NCBI GenBank assembly: GCA_030428885.1
Contig: JAUIEJ010000007.1
Location: 124,001-188,000 of the forward strand
Length of the DNA: 64,000 nucleotides
Origin: Gemmatimonadota bacterium
Lineage (GTDB): Bacteria; Gemmatimonadota; Gemmatimonadetes; Longimicrobiales; Gaopeijiaceae
Direction of reading: 5' to 3'
The position numbers were made by a program, and so were the translations under genes. Under the pieces are notes generated by a model, which was not told the origin of the DNA, searched no databases, and worked only from the letters and a program-made list of their open reading frames with translations. Shown piece after piece: positions 15,652 to 23,782 of the stretch (the stretch's first letter is position 1; every line of letters begins with the position of its first letter).

Positions 15652-16749
15652 TCACGAGCATTCCAACAGCACCAGTCGCTCCTCGCCGAGCGCCGTCGTG
15701 CTCACACCGACCACGAGTCCATCGCCGAAGTGGAGCGCCCGGACCCCGTCCGGCAGTCGGAGGACGACCGGGTCTCGGACGCCACCGAGGCCGAACCGCC
15801 ACCATTCCTCGGCGGTTCGTCGAAGCGCCTCCGATCCACCCCGACGCGCCCAGACGGTGCCCTGGGAGCCCGCCTCCAGGGCGGTCCACCCCGACAGGAC
15901 CTCGGGAGCCCGCGGGTCGGACGTCCTCGAGTCGCTCAGGATGTCTCCTAGACCGAACTCGATCCGCAGTTGCCGGTCCTCGGGCGACGCTCGCTCAGCG
16001 CGGTGCGGGAGAACGAGCCTCCCGAGGGGCGATCCCTCCGCCTTGGATCCGAAGGGCCGGACGTCGAGTCTCCCCTCCAGCCCATCGAGAAGAACCACGA
16101 CCGAGTCTCCCAGGACGACAGCGGCCCCGGTGGGCCCCGCTTGAGCCGGCCCCAGGGAGAGCCGGGATTCCCCTTCGTAGAGAATCGTGGCTCCGATCCG
16201 CTCGAACGCCGCCACCTCTTCCGCCCCGGTCGGCCCGACAAGAAAGACTCGCGATCGACCGGCTCCCTGGAGCTCGACGAAGGTCGACGACATGAACACG
16301 GTCCGGCCGTCGCGAAGGGGGCGGGACCACGCCACGCCCGCCACCGGCGGATCTTCATGTCGACGGGTATCGAGGTGGCGCAGGTCGGACGCGTCGAACG
16401 CCGAGACACGGAGGTTTCGGCCGTCCTCCACGCGCACCACGCCAGCGAACACCGTCAGATCGGTCGGGTCCGAGAACTCCCCGGGGCCCTGTCCAGCCCG
16501 CCCGCCGCTACCTACGACGTATCCGTCGAGGGAGAGCGCGACCACGGTCCGGGACGCCCGATCCAGAACGAAGATGCGGTCCCCCTCGATCCACGCGTCG
16601 GCGATCGATTCCCAGGGCACGGCCTCCGCGCCATGCGCGCTCGACGCCCAGATCTCGACCGCGTTCGATTGGGCCGGGAGGCGGGCCGGCCAGAGGCACG
16701 TCACCGCAACGAGGGCGATGGAGCGGTAGGCGGGAAGACACCGGTGCAC
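15652..16749 (-). CDS. Secreted six-bladed beta-propeller protein
   Basis: 365 residues. The GTG start at 16749 is chosen because CGGAGAG lies 8 nt upstream and a signal peptide follows directly (IALVAVTCLWPARLPAQS). Propeller features are DRIFVLDRASRTVVALSLDG, the motif GGRAGQGPGEFSDPTDLTVF, and a C-terminal VVGVSTTALGEERLVLLECS. Its last ~118 bp is duplicated at 13251-13369, with the low-GC pair 13409-15491 between. It diverges from the lactonase-like lipoprotein gene; two palindromes in the shared upstream region may control both. Confidence 0.78.
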   Translation of the reverse strand: MHRCLPAYRSIALVAVTCLWPARLPAQSNAVEIWASSAHGAEAVPWESIADAWIEGDRIFVLDRASRTVVALSLDGYVVGSGGRAGQGPGEFSDPTDLTVFAGVVRVEDGRNLRVSAFDASDLRHLDTRRHEDPPVAGVAWSRPLRDGRTVFMSSTFVELQGAGRSRVFLVGPTGAEEVAAFERIGATILYEGESRLSLGPAQAGPTGAAVVLGDSVVVLLDGLEGRLDVRPFGSKAEGSPLGRLVLPHRAERASPEDRQLRIEFGLGDILSDSRTSDPRAPEVLSGWTALEAGSQGTVWARRGGSEALRRTAEEWWRFGLGGVRDPVVLRLPDGVRALHFGDGLVVGVSTTALGEERLVLLECS

Positions 16750-16811
16750 GGAATTCGCTCTCCGGTTCGATGAGACAACGGATAGGCAGCGCTCGACGGC
16801 CAACGCCTTCA

Positions 16812-16875
16812 GTATAGGGCCCCGTATGGCGTTTCGCGGAACCCGACCGGAAACGCAGTCCCCGTTTCGTGAAAC
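16812..16875. promoter_or_regulatory. Divergent promoter region with paired palindromes
   Basis: GTTTCGCGGAAC at 16831-16842 and the perfect palindrome GTTTCGTGAAAC at 16864-16875 are 33 bp apart centre to centre, about three helix turns. A minus-strand TATACT (16817-16812) lies just beyond the first site, so a dimeric repressor bound there would block the promoter of the propeller gene. The regulator is not identifiable. Confidence 0.45.
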
Positions 16876-17025
16876 AGCACGGGGCGGAGCCGCGCAGCTT
16901 CCGCGCCCGGCGCCTCGGCCCGGTACTCCGCCGGATCGCACCCCTCCGGAAGACTGCAGCCGGATCCGGCACCACCGTTGCGACCGTCGGCGGCTCCTGA
17001 GTTCCCCTCGACAGGAGTCGACCCC

Positions 17026-18189
17026 ATGCGTGCACGCTGGTCCACACTCGCCCTGCTCTCCGTCCTGGCCCTCGGGGCCTGTGACGGGGACTCCCTCACC
17101 GCCCCCACCGCCGACGACGAAACGGTGGCCACCACGACGGCCGAGTCGTTCTTCGGGTTCGGGAATCGCTTCGGCGCCTCGGGCGGCACCGTGTTCACCG
17201 CCAGCAACGATCCCGGCGGAAACGAACTCCTCGTCTTCGACCGGGATCGTCGGGGCCGGCTGACCTACTCCGAGTCCATTCCCACCGAGGGACTGGGGAC
17301 CGGCGGAGGGCTGGGCAATCAGGGGGGGATCGCCCTGTCGGGCCAGTGGCTCGTGGCGGTGAACGCCGGGAGCGACGACGTCTCCCTCTTCCGTACCCGG
17401 GGACGGGTGCGTCTGGCCGATCGCGCGGCGTCGGGCGGTACGCGGCCCATCAGCGTGGCCATCCGGGGCCCCCTGGTCTACGTCCTCAACGGGGGCGGCA
17501 TGGAAAACGTCACCGGCTTCTGGCTCCACCCCCGGGGCCGCCTCGTCCCGATTCCCGGCGCCACGTACGACCTCTCCGAAGCCCAGGTGGGCTCGGCCCA
17601 GGTGGGCTTCTCACCCAACGGGCGTCACCTCGTGGTCACCGAAAAGGCCACCAACCGCATCGTGACGTTCCCCGTGCAGTGGAACGGACGTCTGGGCGCT
17701 TCGACCGTGAGCTCGTCGGCGGGCCAGACGCCCTTCGGGTTCGCCTTCAGCAACCGGGGTGACCTCATCGTCTCGGAGGCCTTCGGCGGAGCGCCGGGCG
17801 CGTCGGTGCTGTCGTCGTACGGATTCGAGCGCGCCGGCGGCGTCGACGACATCTCGGCCCTGGTGGCCACGACCCAGACGGCCGCCTGCTGGGTCGCCGT
17901 GACGCCCAACGGGCGCTACGCCTATTCGACGAATACCGGCAGCGGATCGGTGTCGCTCTTCCACGTCGCCCACACCGGCGTGATCGAGCTGGCCGACGCC
18001 ACCGCGGCCCAGACCGACGGCACGGCACCCATCGACATGGCCCTCTCCGACGGCGGCCGCTTCCTGTACGTCCTGGAATCGGCCACCCCGAGCATGCAGG
18101 GCTACCGGGTGGGTCACGACGGCAGCCTCGAGCCCGTGGGTGAGCGGGTCTCGCTGCCGGCGGGTGTGAACGGGTTGGCGGCGCGGTAG
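17026..18189 (+). CDS. Lactonase-family beta-propeller lipoprotein
   Basis: 387 residues, starting at ATG 17026 with CAGGAG upstream. The signal MRARWSTLALLSVLALGAC ends in a lipobox. The body has seven-bladed YncE/6-phosphogluconolactonase-like repeats: VFTASNDPGGNELLVFDRD, LVAVNAGSDDVSLFR, GFSPNGRHLVVTEKATNRI, VTPNGRYAYSTNTGSGSVSL, LSDGGRFLYVLESATPS. Proteins of this group include true lactonases and many non-enzymatic binding propellers; the lipidated location argues against central metabolism. A single gene followed by a strong hairpin. Confidence 0.85.
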   Translation: MRARWSTLALLSVLALGACDGDSLTAPTADDETVATTTAESFFGFGNRFGASGGTVFTASNDPGGNELLVFDRDRRGRLTYSESIPTEGLGTGGGLGNQGGIALSGQWLVAVNAGSDDVSLFRTRGRVRLADRAASGGTRPISVAIRGPLVYVLNGGGMENVTGFWLHPRGRLVPIPGATYDLSEAQVGSAQVGFSPNGRHLVVTEKATNRIVTFPVQWNGRLGASTVSSSAGQTPFGFAFSNRGDLIVSEAFGGAPGASVLSSYGFERAGGVDDISALVATTQTAACWVAVTPNGRYAYSTNTGSGSVSLFHVAHTGVIELADATAAQTDGTAPIDMALSDGGRFLYVLESATPSMQGYRVGHDGSLEPVGERVSLPAGVNGLAAR

Positions 18190-18216
18190 CGTCCCTGTGG
18201 TACCCAGCGACCTGAA

Positions 18217-18254
18217 CTCCGCCCCGTCTCGGCATCTGTCGAGGCGGGGCGGAG
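18217..18254 (+). terminator. Hairpin downstream of the lactonase-like gene
   Basis: 15-bp stem CTCCGCCCCGTCTCG/CGAGGCGGGGCGGAG with an 8-nt loop. The single imperfect pair is a U-G wobble only in the plus-strand RNA, which supports that direction. No U-tract follows, so it may act as a 3' stabiliser or a bidirectional block between the convergent genes. Confidence 0.5.
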
Positions 18255-18263
18255 GCCATCCCC

Positions 18264-18896
18264 TCACCGGACCGTGATCAGGGTTCGGACCGAGAGGTCG
18301 TCGACGACAAGAACCAAGGTGTCCGTTCGCGGCAGCGTGAGGAAGTTCCCGGCGCGAAGGGTCGCGGTGGCGGCCGGCGAACCCACGGTGACGGTTGAAT
18401 TCAGCACCCTCCACGAGATCCGATGCCCAGCCGGGTCCAGTTCCTGATCGGCGGCATCGAACAGACGGGCCTGGACCGCCGCCTGGCCGTCGTTCGGCAC
18501 AGTGACCGGCGAGGGATCGATTGCGATGCGCGCGACCGACTCCGGCGCGACGAAGACGACCGCGCTGCCCGTCCCGAAACCGAGTTGCGCCTCGAGCGTG
18601 GCCGTGCCGGGCGCAACCGAAGTGATCCGCAGGGTCGAGGCACGGACTTCGGCGTTGACCACGTCCGGATTCCGATTGGAGATCCGGACACGCTCGGTTC
18701 GTTCCGGCAACGAGTCTCCTCGTTGGTCCAGAACGAGAACCCGGAATTCGAAAACCTCTCCCAGCGCCATGTGGGCCGAATCGGGAAAGAGTCGGACGGA
18801 GTCGACGAACCGCGGACTCACGCCGTCCCGGCACGCGACCAGTACGAGGGAACCGACCAGGATGGCCACCCGCCGGTACACGGCTCCGAGTCTCAT
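18264..18896 (-). CDS. Bacterial Ig-like (BIG2-type) lipoprotein
   Basis: 210 residues. ATG 18896 overlaps the stop of the TonB receptor gene by ATGA, so the two are coupled. The signal MRLGAVYRRVAILVGSLVLVAC has a lipobox. The mature part contains BIG2-like Ig repeats (DSVRLFPDSAHMALGEVFEF, VVNAEVRASTLRITSVAPGTATLEAQ, then SVARIAIDPSPVTVPNDGQ). It is likely a surface-exposed accessory of the receptor, but no direct functional evidence exists. Confidence 0.75.
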   Translation of the reverse strand: MRLGAVYRRVAILVGSLVLVACRDGVSPRFVDSVRLFPDSAHMALGEVFEFRVLVLDQRGDSLPERTERVRISNRNPDVVNAEVRASTLRITSVAPGTATLEAQLGFGTGSAVVFVAPESVARIAIDPSPVTVPNDGQAAVQARLFDAADQELDPAGHRISWRVLNSTVTVGSPAATATLRAGNFLTLPRTDTLVLVVDDLSVRTLITVR

Positions 18897-21800
18897 CGGC
18901 CGAAGGTCACCCGGGCGCCCAGCTGGATCTGCCACTGGGAGTCGGGGGCCGACGGAGACCAGGCCGCCGAAGGGAGGAGCGACCCGCTGTCGTTTCGCCG
19001 CGGCAGCACACCCCCGCCCCAACTCAAGAGGGGGGCAATGGGGGGATCCCCGCAGTCGCACAGCTCGTACAGGGGAATCTGAGGCCGAACCTGTTGAATG
19101 GTCCCCCAGTCGCCGTTCACGAGGTTGAGCACGTTGATGAGGTCGCCTTCGAGTCGGATTTCGGTGGGCCCGAACCGTAGCGTCTGAGCCAGCCGGAGGT
19201 CGAGGCGGTGCTGGAACGGAGCCCGGCAGTCGTTGCGTTTGATGACCTCTCCGCGGTGGTCCGTGAGACAGGCATCGTTCCGGAGCGCCCCCGCCGTGAG
19301 CACCTGCGTCGCGATCGTGCCCGGCAGGTTGCCGGCCTCTTCCGGTACCCAGACCGGGTCGTTGTACCGGTCGGTCGAGGCACCGTCTCCCGGGAAGCCG
19401 TCGCCGTTGACGTCAAAGTCGTAGACGTACGTGAACGGCAACCCCGATTGGCCGGTGTACAGGAGCGAGATCTCGGTCTCGTCGAGCCCGGGGATCGGTG
19501 CACCGAAGAGGCTGAGAACGAACTTGTGGGGCCGATCGAAATTCGACGTCGTGAGGGGCGGCTTGTTCAGGTTTTCGGTGTTCGGATTCAGCCCCAGATT
19601 CGACGTCATGTCGGCGAACACCAGGCTCATGCGGTCCCACGAGCGGGCCAGCGCGTACGCGAGCTGGAACCGGAGCCGGGAACCGAGCGCTCCCCGCAGT
19701 TCCGCGGTGATGGACGCGCCCCAGTCCTCCCCTTCGTTGGTCACGAGGAGCATGTGTTGAAAGGGGGACCCTCGATCGCTGTAGAACCTCCGCGAACCGA
19801 GCGATGAATACCCCGGCGGCGGATTGCCGCCCTGGTCGACATCGAGTTCCTGGACGGCCACCTGATTCAGCGCCTTGCTGAACAGCGCGCCGAGCGAGGC
19901 GTTCAGGCCCTCCGAGAACTCGTGGTCGATGGCGAGGGAGAACTTCAGGTCCTGCGGAAAGCGGAAACCGTCTTCGAAGGCCACGACATTTCGCTGGAGC
20001 GTGCAGCCCTGGGCCGGGGCGCCTGTTCCGAAGCCGGGCGCGTCGTCGCCGGTGCAGACCTGAGTGAGCGAGCGGAGCCCGTCGTTGTGGAAGGCGTCGG
20101 CCAACCACACGTACGGGATCTGACCGGTGAACATGCCGCCGCCCGCCCGCACCTGCGTGCGATTGTCACCCCCGCTCTGCCAGTTCACACCCCACCGCGG
20201 TGAGAACATGAGGTTGCCGCTGGGAAGATTCGCCGTAGAATACCCGAAGTAGTCCAGGGCGTCGTTGTTCTCCGGGGGGGTGGAGAGCACGTAGGGCGCG
20301 TCGACGCGCAGGCCGACCCGCAGGCTCAGCCCCTTCCCGGGGCGCATCTGGTTCTGGATGAAGGCCCCCCACTCCGCCGCCTGGAACGCCACCTCCGGGC
20401 TGCCCCCCTCCACGAGTCGGGCCTGCTGATATCGCGCCGGTGTGTCGTTCTGCAAAGCGGCGAGGTTCGAATAGACGTACTCGCCTCGGGCGCCCGGCAG
20501 GTAGGCGTGGGCCATGTCGAGATACGAGCCCGTCACCCCCAGCGTCAGCACCCCGTCGTCGCCCCGGGGAATGTCCAGCGTGTTCGTGACCCGAAACGCC
20601 GTCTGCGACAGATGGTTCTCCTGGCCGAAGAAGTTGCCCCCGAGTCGGACCGAGCGCTGGTACGACGCCCCGTCGACGCTGCTGATCAGCTCCACCTCCA
20701 CCTGCGGCCAATCCGCCGCCGCCCGCGTGTCGTCCGTGCTCCGAGCCACCGACAGCTCGAGTTCGTTGGAGCCCCACCCCGACACGTCGCTGAACAACTG
20801 GAGCGAGGTCGTGTTGGAGGTTGAGGTGCGAAACACCGCGTTGGACGACAATCCGTACGGGTCGAACCCGGTGCGGTTCGGCGACTCGTCGTTGGCCGCC
20901 CGGGCGAACACGTTGCGGGCCGTCAGCCGGTGGCCCCGAGCCAGGTTCCAGTCCACGCGGGCGAACACGTTCGACAGTTCCCGACCCAGCGGATACGCCT
21001 CGGCCGCGCCCGTGTCGAAGCCCGTGAACCCCTCGAAGGACTCCTGCAGTTCGGTGATCCGATCCGTCGAGATTCGGATCAGGCTCGGGTCGTCGCGAAA
21101 CAGGTTGTAGCCCACGGGAAGCTGGTTGCGCTCCTCGAACTCGCCGGCCACGAAGAAATGGGCCCGGTCCCGCACGAGGGGACCCCCGACCGACAACGCC
21201 AACAGCGAGCGGTCCACTCCCGACGCCTCCACCGGACCCGTGATCAGCTGCAGGTCGCCCATGAGCGCCTCGGCCCGGTGCACCGCCGACGCCCGCACTC
21301 GCCAATCGTTCGTGCCCGTGCGGGTCACCGCGTTCATCACGCCCCCGGTGAAGCCCGAGAGCCGAACGTCGAACGGCGCCACCAGCACCTCGTACTGGCT
21401 CACCGCATCGAGGGGGATCAGCTTCGCCCCCGCCTGGCCTCCGGGCACACCCCCCGACGTCAGCCCGAAGAGGTCCTTGTTGAGCACCCCGTCGATAAGG
21501 ATCGCGTTGTACCGGTCGTTCTGCCCCGCGATGGAAAAGCCCCCGCTCTCCGTCGGCTTCACCAGCGGCGAGAGCAGGGCGAGCTCCATCACGTCGCGCG
21601 AGATCAACGGCGTCGACTCCAACCGCTCTTCGTCGAGACGGGTGGTGGGGCCCACGAGATCCCGGTCGAAGACCGCCGCCCGGTCGACCTCGACGTCGAG
21701 CCCCTCGAGCTCCACCGCCTCCGTCCGCAACACCACCTCCACCACCGTCGTCTCGCCCACGGGCAGCATCATGTCTTCGAGCCGGTACTCCGCGAAGCCC

Positions 21801-22078
21801 AGACTGCGGATCGTGACCGTGTACGGACCCCCGGGCTGGAGCAGCAGCACGAGGAACGCACCGTTCTCGTTGGTCACCGCCGCGCGCTCAGCCCCCGTGC
21901 CCACGCTCCGCACCACGACCTCGGCCCCGATCACCGGCGCTCCGCTCTCCTGAACCACCGTGCCCCGGATCGCCGAGCTCGTGCGCGATTGGGCCGCCAG
22001 GGACGCGGGGAGCAGGAGCGCGGCGAGGGCGAAGACGAAGGGAGGGTTGAGCCGACGTCGGGTCATGGGCGAGAACAT
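18893..22078 (-). CDS. TonB-dependent receptor with N-terminal carboxypeptidase-regulatory domain
   Basis: About 1061 residues. ATG 22078 has GAAGG just upstream; ATG 22066 (MTRRRLNPP) is the alternative, both ahead of the signal FALAALLLPASLAAQ. The domain order is a CarboxypepD_reg fold (SAIRGTVVQESGAPVIGAEV; NENGAFLVLLLQPGGPYTV), a plug (SRDVMELALLSPLVKPTESG, FDVRLSGFTGGVMNAVTRTG) and an Oar-like outer-membrane barrel with many aromatic-ended strands, ending LGARVTFGR. Such receptors import large ligands or export proteins using TonB energy. The ligand is unknown. The Ig-like lipoprotein gene is translationally coupled downstream. Confidence 0.9.
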   Translation of the reverse strand: MFSPMTRRRLNPPFVFALAALLLPASLAAQSRTSSAIRGTVVQESGAPVIGAEVVVRSVGTGAERAAVTNENGAFLVLLLQPGGPYTVTIRSLGFAEYRLEDMMLPVGETTVVEVVLRTEAVELEGLDVEVDRAAVFDRDLVGPTTRLDEERLESTPLISRDVMELALLSPLVKPTESGGFSIAGQNDRYNAILIDGVLNKDLFGLTSGGVPGGQAGAKLIPLDAVSQYEVLVAPFDVRLSGFTGGVMNAVTRTGTNDWRVRASAVHRAEALMGDLQLITGPVEASGVDRSLLALSVGGPLVRDRAHFFVAGEFEERNQLPVGYNLFRDDPSLIRISTDRITELQESFEGFTGFDTGAAEAYPLGRELSNVFARVDWNLARGHRLTARNVFARAANDESPNRTGFDPYGLSSNAVFRTSTSNTTSLQLFSDVSGWGSNELELSVARSTDDTRAAADWPQVEVELISSVDGASYQRSVRLGGNFFGQENHLSQTAFRVTNTLDIPRGDDGVLTLGVTGSYLDMAHAYLPGARGEYVYSNLAALQNDTPARYQQARLVEGGSPEVAFQAAEWGAFIQNQMRPGKGLSLRVGLRVDAPYVLSTPPENNDALDYFGYSTANLPSGNLMFSPRWGVNWQSGGDNRTQVRAGGGMFTGQIPYVWLADAFHNDGLRSLTQVCTGDDAPGFGTGAPAQGCTLQRNVVAFEDGFRFPQDLKFSLAIDHEFSEGLNASLGALFSKALNQVAVQELDVDQGGNPPPGYSSLGSRRFYSDRGSPFQHMLLVTNEGEDWGASITAELRGALGSRLRFQLAYALARSWDRMSLVFADMTSNLGLNPNTENLNKPPLTTSNFDRPHKFVLSLFGAPIPGLDETEISLLYTGQSGLPFTYVYDFDVNGDGFPGDGASTDRYNDPVWVPEEAGNLPGTIATQVLTAGALRNDACLTDHRGEVIKRNDCRAPFQHRLDLRLAQTLRFGPTEIRLEGDLINVLNLVNGDWGTIQQVRPQIPLYELCDCGDPPIAPLLSWGGGVLPRRNDSGSLLPSAAWSPSAPDSQWQIQLGARVTFGR

Positions 22079-22108
22079 GCGTGCCTTCGCGACCAAACCG
22101 CAACAGGA

Positions 22109-22140
22109 GCCCCGCGACGCCATCCAGCGCATCGCGGGGC
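22109..22140 (-). terminator. Hairpin downstream of the Cys/His secreted protein gene
   Basis: Perfect 9-bp inverted repeat GCCCCGCGA/TCGCGGGGC with a 14-nt loop, located after the stop at 22164 and before the receptor start. There is no clear U-run, so termination is only tentative. Confidence 0.35.
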
Positions 22141-22163
22141 AGCCTACCGCGCGGAGGAGGGGA

Positions 22164-22667
22164 TCAGTCGGCGATGGGGAAGCCCAGTTCCGCCAGAGAT
22201 TGCGTCGCCCTCGCCATGATCCAGGACGCATAGGGCACCTCACGCGTGACCGGAGTCCCATGACACTCCGCCTCAACCGTACCCGGGACGTCACCCACTT
22301 CTACACCCGGCGTATCGACCATCCAATGGGCGAGGGCTTCGGGCGCCAGGTCGCTGATGGCTGCAGCGAACTCCACGGGCTCGCAGATACTGTGGGCGTT
22401 CGAGCAGGCTCCGGAGAGCCAGTACGTATGCCCCTGATCGGCGATGATGTGCTCACCACCACCGGTGATCTCGTAGAAGTACTCGTCCGACACATCCAGC
22501 GTGTAGCCCGACGGAGGGGTGGGCGCGCTGACCCCGTACGCATGCTTCCGGGCGCCCCCATCTACGGCCTCCCAACACGTTCCGCACCCACCTTGGGCCA
22601 TCGCGGGCTGAGCGACGACGGCCCCGACGATCACGGCGAGTAGTGACAGCCTGATTACCCTGAACAT
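22164..22667 (-). CDS. Small secreted Cys/His protein
   Basis: 167 residues with a strong ribosome site (AAGGAGGTCAT directly before ATG) and a signal peptide ending VAQPAMAQ. The mature part has GGCGTCWEAVDGG, a DEYFYEITGGGEHIIADQGH stretch, then GACSNAHSICEPVEF and a later Cys. Element order (CxxC, then His, then G-x-C-S-x2-H-x-C) resembles the protein at 5237-5725, so they may share a fold stabilised by disulfides or metal. There is no known domain. It lies 112 bp downstream of an AraC-like regulator on the same strand. Confidence 0.65.
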   Translation of the reverse strand: MFRVIRLSLLAVIVGAVVAQPAMAQGGCGTCWEAVDGGARKHAYGVSAPTPPSGYTLDVSDEYFYEITGGGEHIIADQGHTYWLSGACSNAHSICEPVEFAAAISDLAPEALAHWMVDTPGVEVGDVPGTVEAECHGTPVTREVPYASWIMARATQSLAELGFPIAD

Positions 22668-22779
22668 ATGACCTCCTTCGGAAGGGAACTGAAACCTCTC
22701 GAAGGAACACTAGGTGGGGGGAGTACGCTTTTCACGGACAGATAGATGACATTCGCACCGCCGGGTGACGCCGGATCCG

Positions 22780-23574
22780 CTACCGCGAACTGCTGACCGC
22801 GACTCGTTCAAGTGCAGAACGAAGCTCAGAGTCGATTCTGGACAGCGGAATCAGTCTCAACTCCGAGAACGGTCTCTTCGTCTCGCTGAGAACAAAACGG
22901 TGCAGGCTGCGAATCGCCCCGTATCCCACGGCAGATGCAAGGTCTAACCTGCTGCGCTCAGCCGTGGTCACGTTGGCACGAATCCACCGGATGCAACTCA
23001 GACGTAGTACCCTCTTGAGGTCTATCCCCCAGGCTCCAGCCGAGCGATAAAGTGTCTCGGGCTCGCAGGGCACCAGACTGGCTGCATCAATGATCCTCCT
23101 CGGCGGAGGTGGTCCAAAGGGGTCAGCGCATCGATGGAGCGCCATGCGAAGGCAAACGGCCAGACTCCCTGGAAGAGCCGGATGAAGGGCAATTGCGAGC
23201 CTGGGAGGGCGCCCCGCGACGCCGAGCGCGCCCAAAGCCCTGATTGCCCCACTCAGGTCCTCTCGAGGAGAGTACAGCCTCACCAACGGTATCCGAAGGA
23301 GCTCAACGGCACGCAACGGGTTATCCCAAGAGATGACCACCACTCGATCACCCCGAATACGGTCCACACAGTCGAACAGAAGTGGGCGCAAGCCAGCGGC
23401 CCGAAGATCGTCGGTGACCACCACGCACGATCCGACCCCCGAGGGACACCGCGTCGCGAACACGAACTCCGCTTCCCGCGCCTCATGCAGTAGGCGCTGA
23501 AACTGCTCGCGAAGCCACTCGGGCTCTTGGCCGGTCACGATCACAGGGATGGGGTCCACGCTGCCTCCGGGCAC
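22780..23574 (-). CDS. Putative AraC-type regulator with unusual N-terminus
   Basis: 264 residues, GTG start with AGGA upstream. The C-terminal ~90 residues fit a degenerate AraC/XylS DNA-binding pair of helix-turn-helices: GIDLKRVLRLSCIRWIRAN, then LDLASAVGYGAIRSLHRFV and ETKRPFSEL. The 'VGYGAIRSLHRFV' helix is the usual second recognition unit. The N-terminal ~150 residues (IPVIVTGQEPEWLREQF, GDRVVVISWDNPLRAVELL) have an alternating strand-helix look that could be a diverged receiver-like sensor, but lack a clear phospho-acceptor motif. It may control the adjacent secreted protein gene. Codon use is less GC-rich than in neighbours. Confidence 0.55.
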   Translation of the reverse strand: MPGGSVDPIPVIVTGQEPEWLREQFQRLLHEAREAEFVFATRCPSGVGSCVVVTDDLRAAGLRPLLFDCVDRIRGDRVVVISWDNPLRAVELLRIPLVRLYSPREDLSGAIRALGALGVAGRPPRLAIALHPALPGSLAVCLRMALHRCADPFGPPPPRRIIDAASLVPCEPETLYRSAGAWGIDLKRVLRLSCIRWIRANVTTAERSRLDLASAVGYGAIRSLHRFVLSETKRPFSELRLIPLSRIDSELRSALERVAVSSSR

Positions 23575-23782
23575 GTCCTGCTCTTAACATGCCCCCCCCC
23601 CCTTTCAGGAACGCAAGGGTCTCGTGCGGGGAGCCACACTCCGCCGCACCCGTTCCGCAAGCCCTGTCGCCGCTAAACTGTGCCACCGGGCCCATCACAA
23701 CCGCTCAACGAGGCTCTTCTCGCGTTTCGACACCCGTAGTCGCAGTATGGTCGCACCGGTTCCCCCTTCATGGAGCGACGTC

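Noticed and set aside
16750-17529. Longer N-terminus for the propeller gene at 15652
   Set aside because: It would run antisense through the start of the lactonase-like gene and lacks a signal; the GTG at 16749 has both a ribosome site and a signal peptide.
23590-23604. Long C-run upstream of the propeller gene at 23783, possible phase-variable tract
   Set aside because: It lies outside any coding frame and nearly 180 bp before the start; no promoter context makes it a clear switch.
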